A stretch of 9,784 nucleotides of DNA from JAQVPN01 sp036170435 (GCA_036170435.1 JAVHPF010000070.1:1-9784), one strand, 5' to 3'. Counted from the first letter of the stretch, positions 1 to 8,414 are shown. The notes: a model not told the origin generated them from the sequence alone. Program-made: numbers and translations.

Positions 1-1
1 T

Positions 2-1447
2 TATTCTGATTTAACTAATTTATATAATAAAATTATCCAACTTACTCCCTCTCCTCTAAGGAGAGGGTCGGGGTGAGGTCTGTTCTGAGAAGAAATTAGC
101 TGAGGTTTATTCTGAGAAAATTTTCAAATCATAGAATCATCTTTTGACTCTAAACTAAAAACTCTACAAGAAGAACTAAATAATTTATCACAAAAGCTTT
201 GAAACTTAGCTAGTGATTTGAGTAAATTAAAAGATGAAGCAGATGATATAAGACAAGAAAAAGAAAATATAGTATCTCTTTGAGAAAATGCTGATTGTCC
301 AACTTGTAAAAGAAAACTTGAATCTCAATATAGTTTTTTAATTAATTCTTTTGAAAAATTACTAGAGGAAAAAAGGAATAAATGGAAAGAAATAAGTGAA
401 GAAAAACAAAAAACTGATAATAGTTTATCTGCAAAAAAAGAGGAAATTTTATCTATTGAAAAAGAAATTCTAGCATTCAAACAAAGCAAAGAAAAATACA
501 CTAAATTAAAATCAGAACAAGATAAATTAGAAGAAAATTTAGCAAAATTAACTGAGGATTTTACTAGTTTTAAAGATGTAAATTTTGATATAAATTCATT
601 TATAAAATTACAAAACGAACTAAGTGAAATATCAAAACAATCAAATGAATTTAAACGTTTAGAATGAGAAATAAAACTTATTCCAGAAATAAAAACTAAA
701 TTAGAAAATTTAGAAATAGAAGAGAAAAATCTAGAAAATCAAGCATTAGAAGAACAAAGAAATTTAGAAAAAATTGATTTTAAAGAAGATGTTTATAATT
801 CAATGAAGAAATCTTATGATGAATTTTATCTTGGCTTTAATAAAGCTCAACAAGAATTAACAGAAATAAATAAACTTATTTTTGACTTTGATAAGAAAAT
901 TCAAGTATTTGTAAATCAAATAGACGAGTATAACAAGACTTTAAAATCAGTAGAAAGTTTGGTTGAAGATTTAGCCTATTTAGAAGTTAAAAAACAAGTT
1001 TTGAAAGATTATTCTTCTTACTTATTTTCTTATCTAAAACCTAGACTTGAAGATATTGCATCGGAATATTTCGCAACTATGACTGATTTTAAATATTCTA
1101 GAATAGAAATAGACTCAGAATATAATATCAAAATAGATTCTCGTATCCTAGACTTATATTCAGGATGAGAACAAGACCTTGCAAACTTGTGTTTGAGACT
1201 AGCTCTTGGACAAAATATCTGACTTACAAATACAAAAAATCATATAAATTTCTTAGTGCTTGATGAGGTTTTATGAAGCCAAGATTCTACAAGACAAAAT
1301 AATATTCTAATCTGACTTAAAAAATTAGAACACAAATTTTCTCAAATTCTTCTTATAAGCCACCTTGAAGGAGTAAAAGATTTTTCAACTAAACTTATAG
1401 AAGTGAAAGCGCTTGATAAAGATGAAAGTGAAATAATTGAGTATTAA
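2..1447 (+). CDS. Rad50/SbcC-like SMC-family ATPase, C-terminal part (partial at 5' end)
   Basis: The frame is open from the window edge to TAA at 1445-1447, with 11 in-frame UGA codons read as Gly; the N-terminal Walker A half lies outside. A CPTC zinc hook (296-307) marks the coiled-coil apex. The returning coiled coil, rich in K, E and L, runs to about 1000. The C-terminal ATPase lobe follows: an SGGEQ signature (1160-1174, second Gly is UGA), a Walker B LVLDE (1253-1267), a D-loop GSQD (Gly is UGA) and an H-loop histidine (1361-1363). Rad50/SbcC proteins pair with an Mre11/SbcD nuclease to process DNA ends; no nuclease gene is in view. Before the hook, 38-118 encodes a Pro/Gly/Arg-rich stretch that does not look like coiled coil and contains a palindromic element. 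The family call is strong; sbcC versus another Rad50-like ATPase is undecided. Confidence 0.88.
47..67. repeat. Palindromic element inside the Rad50-like coding sequence
   Basis: A perfect 9-bp stem, CCCTCTCCT (47-55) and AGGAGAGGG (59-67), with a 3-base loop. It continues into a G-rich tail, TCGGGGTGAGGT (68-79). It is far more GC-rich than its surroundings and resembles intergenic palindromic repeats seen in many bacteria. Here it is translated as TPSPLRRGSGGG, with UGA giving one of the glycines. Confidence 0.7.
74..118 (+). repeat. Imperfect 27-bp direct repeat encoding GGLFGE twice
   Basis: Two 18-base units, 74-91 and 101-118, match at 16 of 18 positions and start 27 bases apart, so the repeat is nine codons long. 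Each encodes GGLFGE and uses two UGA codons for glycine. It directly follows the palindrome at 47-67, so duplication may have accompanied or followed that insertion. Confidence 0.7.
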
Positions 1448-1449
1448 AA

Positions 1450-1480
1450 ATAAATTTATTAATTTATGCTTTTATTTTTT
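1450..1480 (+). terminator. Possible weak AT-only terminator after the Rad50-like gene
   Basis: ATAAATT (1450-1456) can pair with AATTTAT (1461-1467) across a TATT loop, followed by a T-rich run. It directly follows the stop codon, but the stem has no GC pairs, so it may be chance in AT-rich DNA. Confidence 0.3.
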
Positions 1481-1491
1481 TCTCTTTTTCA

Positions 1492-1517
1492 TATAATCAG
1501 TTTAAATAAAATATAAT
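1492..1517 (+). promoter_or_regulatory. Candidate -10 boxes upstream of ruvB
   Basis: Two exact TATAAT hexamers lie at 1492-1497 and 1512-1517 in the 80-base gap before ruvB; neither has a convincing -35 box. If the second is used, the transcript would begin a few bases before the ATG at 1528 and be nearly leaderless, which fits the absence of a Shine-Dalgarno sequence. Confidence 0.4.
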
Positions 1518-1527
1518 TTCCACATAA

Positions 1528-2535
1528 ATGGCAATAAAATCAGTAAAAAAAGATAAGTGAGATAGAATAATTCAAGCTACTGAAAAGAGTGAGGATAATT
1601 TGTCTGAAAATACTCTTAGACCTAGAGTTTTGGGTGATTATGTTGGGCAGGAAGCTATCAAAAAACATCTTCAGGTTTCTATAAGTGCTGCTCGTATTAG
1701 ATGAGAATCTCTTGAACATATAGTTTTTTATGGTCCTCCAGGACTTGGGAAAACAACTCTTTCAAATATAGTTGCAAGTGAAATGTGAGTAAATCTAAAA
1801 ATTTCTTCAGGTCCTGCAATAGAAAAACAATCTGATTTGGTGAGTATTTTATCAAATTTACAAGATAATGATATACTTTTCATAGATGAAATTCATAGAC
1901 TAAAACCGCAAATAGAAGAGGTTTTATATACTGCAATGGAAGATTTCACTATTGATATTATGGTAGGGAAATGAACTTGAGCATCAAGTGTTAGAATAGC
2001 AATTTCACCTTTTACTCTTATCTGAGCAACTACAAAATTCAGCTCACTTTCAGCACCACTTAGAGATAGATTTGGAAATGTTTTGAAACTGGATTTTTAT
2101 TCTCCGGAAGATATTCTTTCAATAATTAAAAGAAATTCTTCACTTTTGGGAATAGAACTAACAGATGATACTTTTAAAAAAATTGCTTCTAGATCTAGAT
2201 GAACTCCAAGAATAGCAAATAGATTACTTAAAATAGTTAGGGATTATATAACAATAGGGCACGATATAAATGAACCTAAAGAATTTGATGAAATATTCAG
2301 ATGATTGCACATAGACTCACTTTGACTTGATGCACTTGATAAAAAAGTAATAGAAACTATTTATTCAAAATTTTCTGGATGACCAGTTGGTTTAAATACA
2401 CTAGCTTCATCAGTATGAGAAGATGAAGACACAATTGAAAACGTTGTTGAACCATATTTACTTCAAATTTGATTCCTAGAGAGAACTCCAAAATGAAGAA
2501 AATTAACTGATATAGCAATAAAACACTTATTTTAA
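1528..2535 (+). CDS. ruvB: Holliday junction branch-migration ATPase RuvB
   Basis: 335 residues, the normal family length, ending in TAA; 13 in-frame UGA codons are read as Gly. RuvB is the hexameric AAA+ motor that, with RuvA, drives branch migration during recombination and repair. Visible landmarks: RPRVLGDYVGQE near the N-terminus, Walker A GPPGLGKTT (residues 69-77), Walker B LFIDE (D120, E121), AMEDF, sensor 1 IGATT, the arginine-finger motif PLRDRFG, RSRGTPRIANRLL, and the C-terminal winged-helix block with GGPVGL and EPYLLQIGFL. UGA falls on conserved glycines in GKG, IGATT, RSRGTPR, GGPVGL and QIGFL, which makes this the best single proof of the recoding. The usual TTRAG after sensor 1 is TTKFS here. 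The ATG at 1528 has no Shine-Dalgarno. ruvA and ruvC are not in the window. Confidence 0.97.
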
Positions 2536-2536
2536 C

Positions 2537-2563
2537 TTGAAAAAATAGATAAATCTCTATAAT
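2537..2563 (+). promoter_or_regulatory. Candidate promoter for serS
   Basis: TTGAAA (2537-2542) and an exact TATAAT (2558-2563) are separated by 15 bases, slightly short for sigma70. The pair starts two bases after the ruvB stop and predicts a 5' leader of about 25 bases. A weak GAG (2588-2590) lies just before the serS ATG. Confidence 0.45.
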
Positions 2564-2594
2564 AAGCAAAATTAATTAATAAAAAAAGAGCAAA

Positions 2595-3854
2595 ATGCTA
2601 GATATAAAAATTATTAGAAATAATCCAGAACTTGTTAAGGATAATATTCAAAAAAGAAATTTAAGTTTAGATTTAGATAAATTTCTAGAAATTGATGCTG
2701 AAAAACTAGATTTAATTCTAAAAGTTGATGAACTTAGAGCTGTGAAAAACAAAGTTTCAAAAGAAATTCCAACTTTATCAAACGAAGAAAGACCAGCAAA
2801 AATTGCTGAAATGAAAGAACTTTGAGATACTCTTACTGCTTTAGAAGAAAAACAAAGACAAGTTGAAGAAGATTGGAAATCTATGTATTACCAATTTCCA
2901 AACTTACTTGATGAAACAACTGCAATTTGAAATACTGATGAAGATAATATAATTGAAACAAGATTTCTAGAACCTACAAAATTTGATTTTGTAGCCAAAG
3001 AACATTGGGAAATTTGAGAAGCTAAATGATGGATTGACACTGAAAAAGGTTCAGAAGTATCTGGAGCTAGATTTTGGTATTTGAAATGAGATTTAGTTTT
3101 ACTTCAATTTGCTGTTATTAATTTTGTACTTTCAAGATTAGTAGCAAAAGGATTTAATCCTATCTTGCCACCAGTTATGGTAAAAGAAAAAGCAATGTTT
3201 GGTACAGGATTTTTAACTGACCAAACTGACGGATTATACAGAGTAAATCCTACGGATGATGATTTGCATTTAGTTGGTACTTCTGAAGTTCCAGTAACGT
3301 CTTATCATGCTTGAGAAACTCTAGACTTAGATACTCCAAAAATGTATGTTGCTTATTCTCCATGTTTCAGAAAAGAAGCTGGTTCAGCTGGTAAAGATAC
3401 AAGATGAATTTTGAGAGGACATCAATTTGATAAAGTTGAAATGGTAGTTTTCTGTAAACCAGAAGAAAGCCAAAAAATGCACGATTTCATGGTTTCAGTT
3501 GAAGAAGAAGTTTGGCAAGCATTTGGAATTCCATATAATAAAATGAATGTTTGTTCAGGAGATTTAGGGAATCCAGCAATGAAGAAATATGATATAGAAG
3601 CTTTTATGCCAGGACAAGGGAAGTATAGAGAAGTTACAAGTTGTTCAAATGTAGGAGAATATCAATCAAGAAGACTTGATATAAAATATAAAGATGAGAA
3701 CTGAGAAAGACAATATGTTCATACTCTAAATGGAACTGTTACTGCTCTTGGAAGATGTTTGATTGCAATTATTGAAAATTATCAAACTGCTGAAGGAAAT
3801 GTAAAAATTCCAGAAGTATTAAAACCATTTATGTGAGGAAAAGAATTTATATAG
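2595..3854 (+). CDS. serS: Seryl-tRNA synthetase
   Basis: 419 residues, typical for SerRS, ending in TAG; nine UGA codons are read as Gly. The enzyme charges tRNA-Ser with serine in the cytoplasm. The N-terminal MLDIKIIRNNPELVKDN block leads into the antiparallel coiled-coil arm that grips the tRNA-Ser long variable arm (about residues 30-105). The class II catalytic core follows: motif 1 region around FNPILPPVMV, the TSEVP serine-binding loop, motif 2 FRKEAGSAGKDTRG (R259; Gly271 of TRG is UGA) and motif 3 with SCSNVGEYQSRR and LNGTVTALGR. With the standard code it would appear as several separate fragments. The ATG start matches the conserved N-terminus. It is probably transcribed alone, since palindromes and a terminator-like hairpin follow. 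Confidence 0.97.
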
Positions 3855-3859
3855 ATATT

Positions 3860-3882
3860 GTAGGGAACGATTGAATCGTTCC
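3860..3882. repeat. REP-like palindrome, copy 1 (GTAGGGAACG family)
   Basis: GTAGGGAACG begins at 3860. GGAACGAT (3864-3871) pairs perfectly with ATCGTTCC (3875-3882) around a TGA loop. It lies five bases after the serS stop and shares its ends with the elements at 8411 and 8460, so it belongs to a dispersed family and is not only a local hairpin. Confidence 0.7.
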
Positions 3883-3886
3883 ACAT

Positions 3887-3918
3887 AAAAATGATTGCAA
3901 ATTTGCAATCATTTTTTT
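3887..3918 (+). terminator. Probable intrinsic terminator after serS
   Basis: A perfect 30-bp palindrome (3887-3916) has half-site TGATTGCAAA/TTTGCAATCA flanked by A and T runs. The T-run on the plus strand reaches 3918. It is followed by the miaB promoter, so it separates two transcription units. The A run on the left means it could also work on the minus strand. Confidence 0.6.
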
Positions 3919-3928
3919 ATTAGTAAAT

Positions 3929-3956
3929 TTGAAAAACTTAAATATTTGCATAGAAT
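3929..3956 (+). promoter_or_regulatory. Candidate promoter of the miaB-vWA-batC-femX operon
   Basis: TTGAAA (3929-3934) and TAGAAT (3951-3956) with 16-base spacing lie just after the terminator palindrome and predict a leader of about 30 bases before the miaB ATG. No comparable promoter was seen between the four downstream genes. Confidence 0.5.
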
Positions 3957-3993
3957 ACAAGAAAATTTAAGAATTAAGAAGAAAGAAAAAACG

Positions 3994-5454
3994 ATGAAAA
4001 AATACTTTATAATGACTTTTGGTTGTCAGATGAATTATGCTGATTCAGAAAAAGTAAATATGTTACTTTTACAATCTGGTTTTATGACTACAAAGGATTG
4101 GAGAGATGCAGATTTAATCATATTTAATACTTGTTCAGTTAGAAAGAAATGAGAAGATAGAGTTTTTGGAATGTATGAAGAAATTCAAAAAGAGAAAGAA
4201 AGACTTGAAAAGCTTGGAATTACAAAAAAATTTGTTATAGGAATAACAGGTTGTATGGTGAGAAAATCAGGAGTAAATGAAAAATATTTTGATGCCTGAC
4301 TGAAAAAGAGAGAAAGAGCTAAAAAAATAGAATACGTAAGTGAGGAAAATGCATTACTAAACAATGATGATAAACTTTTTCCAAGAATGTCTAATTTAGA
4401 CTTTGTTTTCAGAATCGAAGAAGTTAATTATTTGAATAAAATTTTGAGTCATATTTTCAATGAACAAATTGGAAATGATCACAAATTTGATGATTATCTG
4501 AAATCAAAACAACTTAGAGAAAATCCAGCTTCAGCCTCAGTTATCATACAGAAGTGATGTGATAATTTTTGTACTTTTTGTATAGTTCCATATACAAGAG
4601 ATAGAGAAATTTCTAGAGAAAAAAATGATATAATAAATGAAATCAAAGATGCAGCAAATACTTGAGCTACTGAAGTAACTTTGCTTGGACAAAATGTTAA
4701 TTCTTATGGAAAACAATTCCATAAATCTCATTGGAATGAGGAAAAATCAGCTTGGAATGCAGGGATTTGAAAATCTCCTTTCAGAGAATTACTTGAAGAA
4801 GTAACAAGCGTTGAATGAATAAATAGAATTAGATTTACCTCAAGTAATCCTCACGATATGACTGATGATATTTTGGATGCTCATTTTGAACTTCCAAATA
4901 TGTGTAACTATATACATTTTGCTCTGCAATCAGGAAACGATGAGATTTTGAAGAAGATGAATAGAAGACATAAATATGAAGAATTTAAGAGAATTGTAAA
5001 ATATTTAAGAGAAAAAGACCCACTTTTTTCTATTTCAACTGATATAATTGTAGGATTTTCTGGGGAAACTGAAGAACAATTTCAAGATACTGTGAAAGCT
5101 ATTGAAGAATTAGAATTTGATTTTGTTTATATTGCTAGATATTCTGTGAGAACTGGAACTATTGCTTCAAAAATATATCAAGATGATGTTACAAGTGAAG
5201 AAAAAGCTAGAAGATGGCATATATTAAACGGAGTTTTAGAAAAAAATGTAGCAAAAAGAAATGCTTTAATGCTTTGAAGAGTAGAAGAAATACTGATTTC
5301 TTGAATTAAATGAGATGAATTTGTAGGAAGAACTAGAAATTTCAAAGAGGTACAATTTACATATAGTGAAAATTACAAAATTTGAGATGCTGTAAATGTA
5401 AAAATCACAGAACTTGATAAATGGGTTTTGAAATGAGAAATAGTTAATAATTAA
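3994..5454 (+). CDS. miaB: tRNA-2-methylthio-N6-dimethylallyladenosine synthase MiaB
   Basis: 486 residues, ending in TAA; 11 UGA codons are read as Gly. MiaB is a radical-SAM enzyme with two 4Fe-4S clusters that converts i6A37 to ms2i6A37 in tRNAs reading codons that begin with U. The N-terminal methylthiotransferase domain has three cysteines, C11 (TFGCQMN), C47 (NTCSV) and C87 (TGCM). The radical-SAM CxxxCxxC is C189, C193, C196 in GCDNFCTFCIVPYTRDRE (usually TRGRE). A C-terminal TRAM-like domain follows. C87 and C189 are 102 residues apart, roughly 28 more than in E. coli MiaB, and a further insertion follows NVNSYG. FGCQMNYADSEK favours MiaB over RimO or MtaB. The start at 3994 places MKKYFIMTFGCQMN at the N-terminus as in the family; the in-frame ATG at 3895 lies inside the terminator palindrome. 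The stop is six bases before the vWA gene. Confidence 0.94.
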
Positions 5455-5460
5455 TTTTTT

Positions 5461-6432
5461 ATGAATATTTATATTTTTTCATCACTTTTACTTGTTTGAA
5501 TCTATTTTCTAATAAGTATTGTTTATAAAACATATAAGCAAGATAAATCTTTTAAAATATGAAAAATTAGCAAAAATATAAAACTTGTTTATGCTTCATA
5601 TTTTCTATTATTTTTATCTTTTATTTTGCTTTTAATTTCAGTTTTTTTTACTGATTATACTACGCAAAATAATAATCAAAAATCAAATGAAAAAGTTCTT
5701 TTTTTACTAGATGTTTCGACATCTATGAAAGCTATTGATTATTCTGAGTGAAATAAAACTTTTTCTAGGCTTGATACTGCTAAAAAATGGATAAGTGATT
5801 TTGTCGCAAATTCTCTGCATATTTCAACTTGATTAAATGTTTTTGCTTGAAGTGTTGTATGAATAATGCCTATTATGAATGATATAGATACTTTTTTAAC
5901 TTTTTTATCTGGAGTAGATGAAAATAATGTAAGCAAGCAAGGAACAGATATTTATGGAGCTTTAGCTTATTCTGTACAAAGATTTGATGAAAAAGAAAAT
6001 TCAAATAAGAGTATTTTTTTAATTACAGATTGAGGGGATGATTTGGATAAATCGGATTTTTCGAAAATAAAGACTCTTTTAGATAAAGAAAAAATTAAAC
6101 TACATATTATTTGAGTCTGAAATAAAAAGGGAAGTTTTATCCCAGAATCAACTGATTATTTTTGAACAATTACATATAAACAATATAATTGAGATAAGGT
6201 GATAACTAAATTGAATACTGAAAATCTGAAACATGTAGCTTCAAAACTCGGAGCTTCTTACTCGGAATTAACTGGATACAATGATACTAGTTATAAAAAT
6301 ATTGTGTGAAATTCTTCATCTTTGATAAATTTAAATACAAAAGAAAATAGGTATTTGATAATTTTGTCTTATATTCTATTTCTGTCTTTTTCTATATTAT
6401 TTTTTACAAATAAATTTGCATGAAGAAAATAA
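5461..6432 (+). CDS. BatA/BatB-like membrane protein with von Willebrand factor A domain
   Basis: 323 residues, TAA stop, 13 UGA codons read as Gly. Two N-terminal membrane helices (about residues 4-22 and 43-64) precede a vWA domain, and one more helix lies near the C-terminus (about 298-316), the layout of Bat-type (aerotolerance operon) proteins. The metal-binding MIDAS is complete: D84-V-S86-T-S88, T162 in QGTD, and D190 in ITDGGDD, whose first Gly is UGA. The domain most likely faces outside the membrane. Bat proteins are linked to envelope stress tolerance and partner with MoxR ATPases and TPR proteins; no moxR or DUF58 gene is in view, but the BatC-like TPR gene overlaps its 3' end by 13 bases, suggesting translational coupling. 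There is no Shine-Dalgarno, and the start is six bases after miaB. The exact substrate is unknown. Confidence 0.88.
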
Positions 6433-7325
6433 TCCCTCCCACTCATTCCTCGTGTACTCCCTTTGGAAAAGGGAGAAATATAATAGTATTCTTAATTTTA
6501 ATACTATCTTATCAAAAGACTTTCGCTTTGGAACTGGATACTTTTGATAATCTAAGACTTTTTTTGTATTCTCCTCAAATGTTATACAATAAATGAGTAG
6601 ATTTATATAAATCTTGAGATTATAAAAAAGCGGATTTTTATTTTGATATGACAAAATGCTGAAAAAATAAAGAACTTTGTGCTAACAAATTCTATAATAA
6701 ATGAAATGCTGAATATAAATTATGAGAACAAGCAAAAGATATAAATGAAAAACAAGTAAATTGGGAATCTCGAGCAAATTCTTATACAGAATCTTTGAAA
6801 AATACGTTTGATGATTATACTAAACAAAATCTGGATTTCGTACTACAAAAATTAAATGCATTAAAGCAGAAAAAAGAAGAAGAAAAGAAACAACAAGAAG
6901 AACAAAAGAAGAAGGAAAACTCTAAAAAAGATAATAATTCTTCACAAAAAGAAGAACAAAAACAAGATTCAAAAACTTCTTCAGGTTCTACTCAAAAAGA
7001 AGAACAAAAGAAACAAGAAGAAAAATCTCAAAAACAAGAGCAAAAATGAGAAGAATCTCCACAAGTTGTAAAAAATCAAACTATGTGACTTGGTTGAGAT
7101 GCAAATAATAAACAAGCTTTGACCTCAGATGAAGGTAAGCAACTGGAAGAGTATTATCAAAGTTTGAAAAATGATGAAAAACAAAATCAGGAATTTTTCA
7201 ATAAAAAAAATACTGATAAGAAAGAAAAATCACCTTTTGATCAATTCTTGTCACCATTTAAATTTTTTGATTCAGACCCATTTTTTGATGAACAATGACA
7301 AAAGGATAATGGAAAAGATTGGTAA
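6420..7325 (+). CDS. BatC-like exported TPR protein with charged low-complexity tail
   Basis: 301 residues, TAA stop, nine UGA codons read as Gly. ATG at 6420 overlaps the vWA gene end. The N-terminus starts MKKI, continues with a 17-codon insert carrying a palindrome, then a hydrophobic core (IIVFLILILSY) and a likely cleavage after TFA (residue 36), so it appears exported. Two TPR-like helix pairs follow (about 56-75 and 88-101, containing NKGVDLYKSGDY and NKGNAEYKLGE), then TKQNLDFVLQKL, a pattern typical of BatC proteins. A K/E/Q/S-rich tail covers about residues 138-210, and the C-terminus is rich in Phe, Asp and Lys. In Bat operons the TPR member is thought to scaffold the vWA proteins. 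Starting at the internal TTG (6795) would remove the signal and the TPRs. The broad call is good; orthology to batC proper is inferred. Confidence 0.82.
6429..6484. repeat. Palindromic mini-element inserted in the signal peptide, flanked by ATAAT
   Basis: CTCCCTTT (6457-6464) pairs with AAAGGGAG (6468-6475) around GGA, preceded by a C-rich arm (6434-6456). The 5-bp sequence ATAAT occurs on both sides (6429-6433 and 6480-6484), 51 bases apart, i.e. exactly 17 codons. Removing one copy plus the element would give a normal signal peptide starting MKKIIVFLILIL, so this looks like an in-frame insertion with target duplication. Confidence 0.65.
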
Positions 7326-7346
7326 AATAATAATAAAATAATAAAA

Positions 7347-8414
7347 ATGAAAATAACTAGACTAGATAAAAATAATTATAAAGACTTTGATTTTGGAAAT
7401 TTTCAAAATTCTTTTTGGCAATCAGGAATCTGGGTAAATATAATTTTATCTGGATGGCAAGCAGAAAGTGTTTTTGTACTTGAACTAGATAGTAAATACG
7501 TAGTAGCTGAAAAAAGAAAAATTACTTTTTGATATGGGCTTTTTGTTTTGTGAATAATTGATGAAAATATAGAAATTTTCAAAGAAGAACTTACTCTTTT
7601 ATCAAAAAAAGAATCTTGTCTTTTCGTTCAATTTGAAACTATAAATTATGCTTGATATGATAAAGCTAAAGAAGGCTTTATAAATTGAAGTAATTGAAGT
7701 GAAAAAATGAAAAATTCTAGCGAGTCGTACTCTAGTTACGATGAGTGAATTTTGAGTTTTTGAGCTTCAAAGACGAGATTTAGAAAACCTTCCTATTATA
7801 AAAAATTTATAACTCCATACACTGCCTTAATAGATTTGACTAAATCAGAAGAAGAAATTTTAGCTTCTATGAAGCCAAAAGGGAGATATAATATCAAAGT
7901 TGCAGAGAAGAATGAAATAGTAGTTAAAAAAGCTGAAATTACAGATGAAAATATAGAGATATTTTATAATCTTATGACAGAAACCACTTCAAGAGATTCT
8001 TTTTCCGGAAATACTAAAACTTTTTATAAAAATTTTCTAAATTCTAGCAAGAATAATTTACTTTTTATAGCATATAAATGAGATATTCCAGTGCGAGCTT
8101 GAATATTTGTTTATTTTTGAGAGCTAGCAACTTATTACTACTGAGCATCAAGTTCTGATAAAGCTTATAGAAATTTGATGGCTCCATATTTACTACAATG
8201 GACAGCAATTCTAGAAGCTAAGTCTAGATGATGTATGCTATATGATTTTCTAGGAATAGCGTCACCAGATGAAGAAAATTCTAGTCTTGCTTGAGTTACG
8301 GATTTTAAGTTGAAATTGACACCAGATTCTAGGGAAGTTTCTCACAGTGAGATTTATATAAATAATTTGCTTAAGTATAATTTAATAATGATACTTAAAA
8401 AGATAAAAAAGTAG
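7347..8414 (+). CDS. FemA/B/X-family (peptidoglycan bridge) aminoacyltransferase
   Basis: 355 residues, TAG stop, 13 UGA codons read as Gly. Family members have two GNAT-like folds and add amino acids from aminoacyl-tRNA to the peptide stem of lipid II, or carry out related acyl transfers. Supporting motifs: SFWQSGIW near the N-terminus, ITPYTALIDLT, the KGRYNIKVAEK segment, FYNLMTETTSRDSF, YYYGASS (about 263-269, Gly266 is UGA), RNLMAPYLLQW, and YDFLGI followed by SLAGVTDFKLKL, a characteristic C-terminal FemX pattern. It lies 21 bases after the batC-like gene with no terminator or Shine-Dalgarno, so it is probably the last gene of the operon. About residues 112-136 form a Gly/Ser-rich linker containing an inverted repeat, possibly an insertion. 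The acceptor and the donor amino acid cannot be deduced. Confidence 0.88.
7711..7753. repeat. Imperfect inverted repeat within the FemX-like gene
   Basis: AAAATTC (7711-7717) pairs with GAATTTT (7747-7753). Inside it, CGAGTCGTA (7721-7729) faces TACGATGAG (7737-7745) with a perfect TCGTA/TACGA core and mismatches towards the ends. The arms are offset by two bases. It encodes a Ser/Tyr-rich linker and may be a third, decayed in-frame palindromic element. Confidence 0.45.

Noticed and set aside
1..115. TTATTCTGA at 1-9 and 107-115 as a target-site duplication around the Rad50 insertion
   Set aside because: The copies are 106 bases apart, not a multiple of three, so precise excision would break the frame; the motif is short and AT-rich.
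1528..2535. UGA as tryptophan (code 4) or selenocysteine
   Set aside because: The positions match family glycines, TGG is used for tryptophan in neighbouring genes, and the number of UGA codons is far too high for selenocysteine.
2357..2569. Minus-strand open frames at 2357-2569, 4537-4731, 5739-5936 and 6397-6654
   Set aside because: They are antisense to well-supported genes, have no recognisable protein motifs, and reflect AT-rich shadow frames.
2595..3854. Apparent pseudogenisation: serS and the other plus-strand genes look broken into short fragments by TGA
   Set aside because: All interruptions are TGA, reading frame never shifts, and the TGA sites match conserved glycines; this is recoding, not decay.
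3895..3993. Upstream in-frame ATG at 3895 as the miaB start
   Set aside because: It lies within the terminator palindrome and before the likely promoter, and would add 33 residues ahead of the conserved N-terminus.
6795..7049. Separate lysine/glutamine-rich small protein starting with TTG
   Set aside because: It is the low-complexity middle of the BatC-like protein, whose frame runs from 6420 to 7325 with UGA as Gly.
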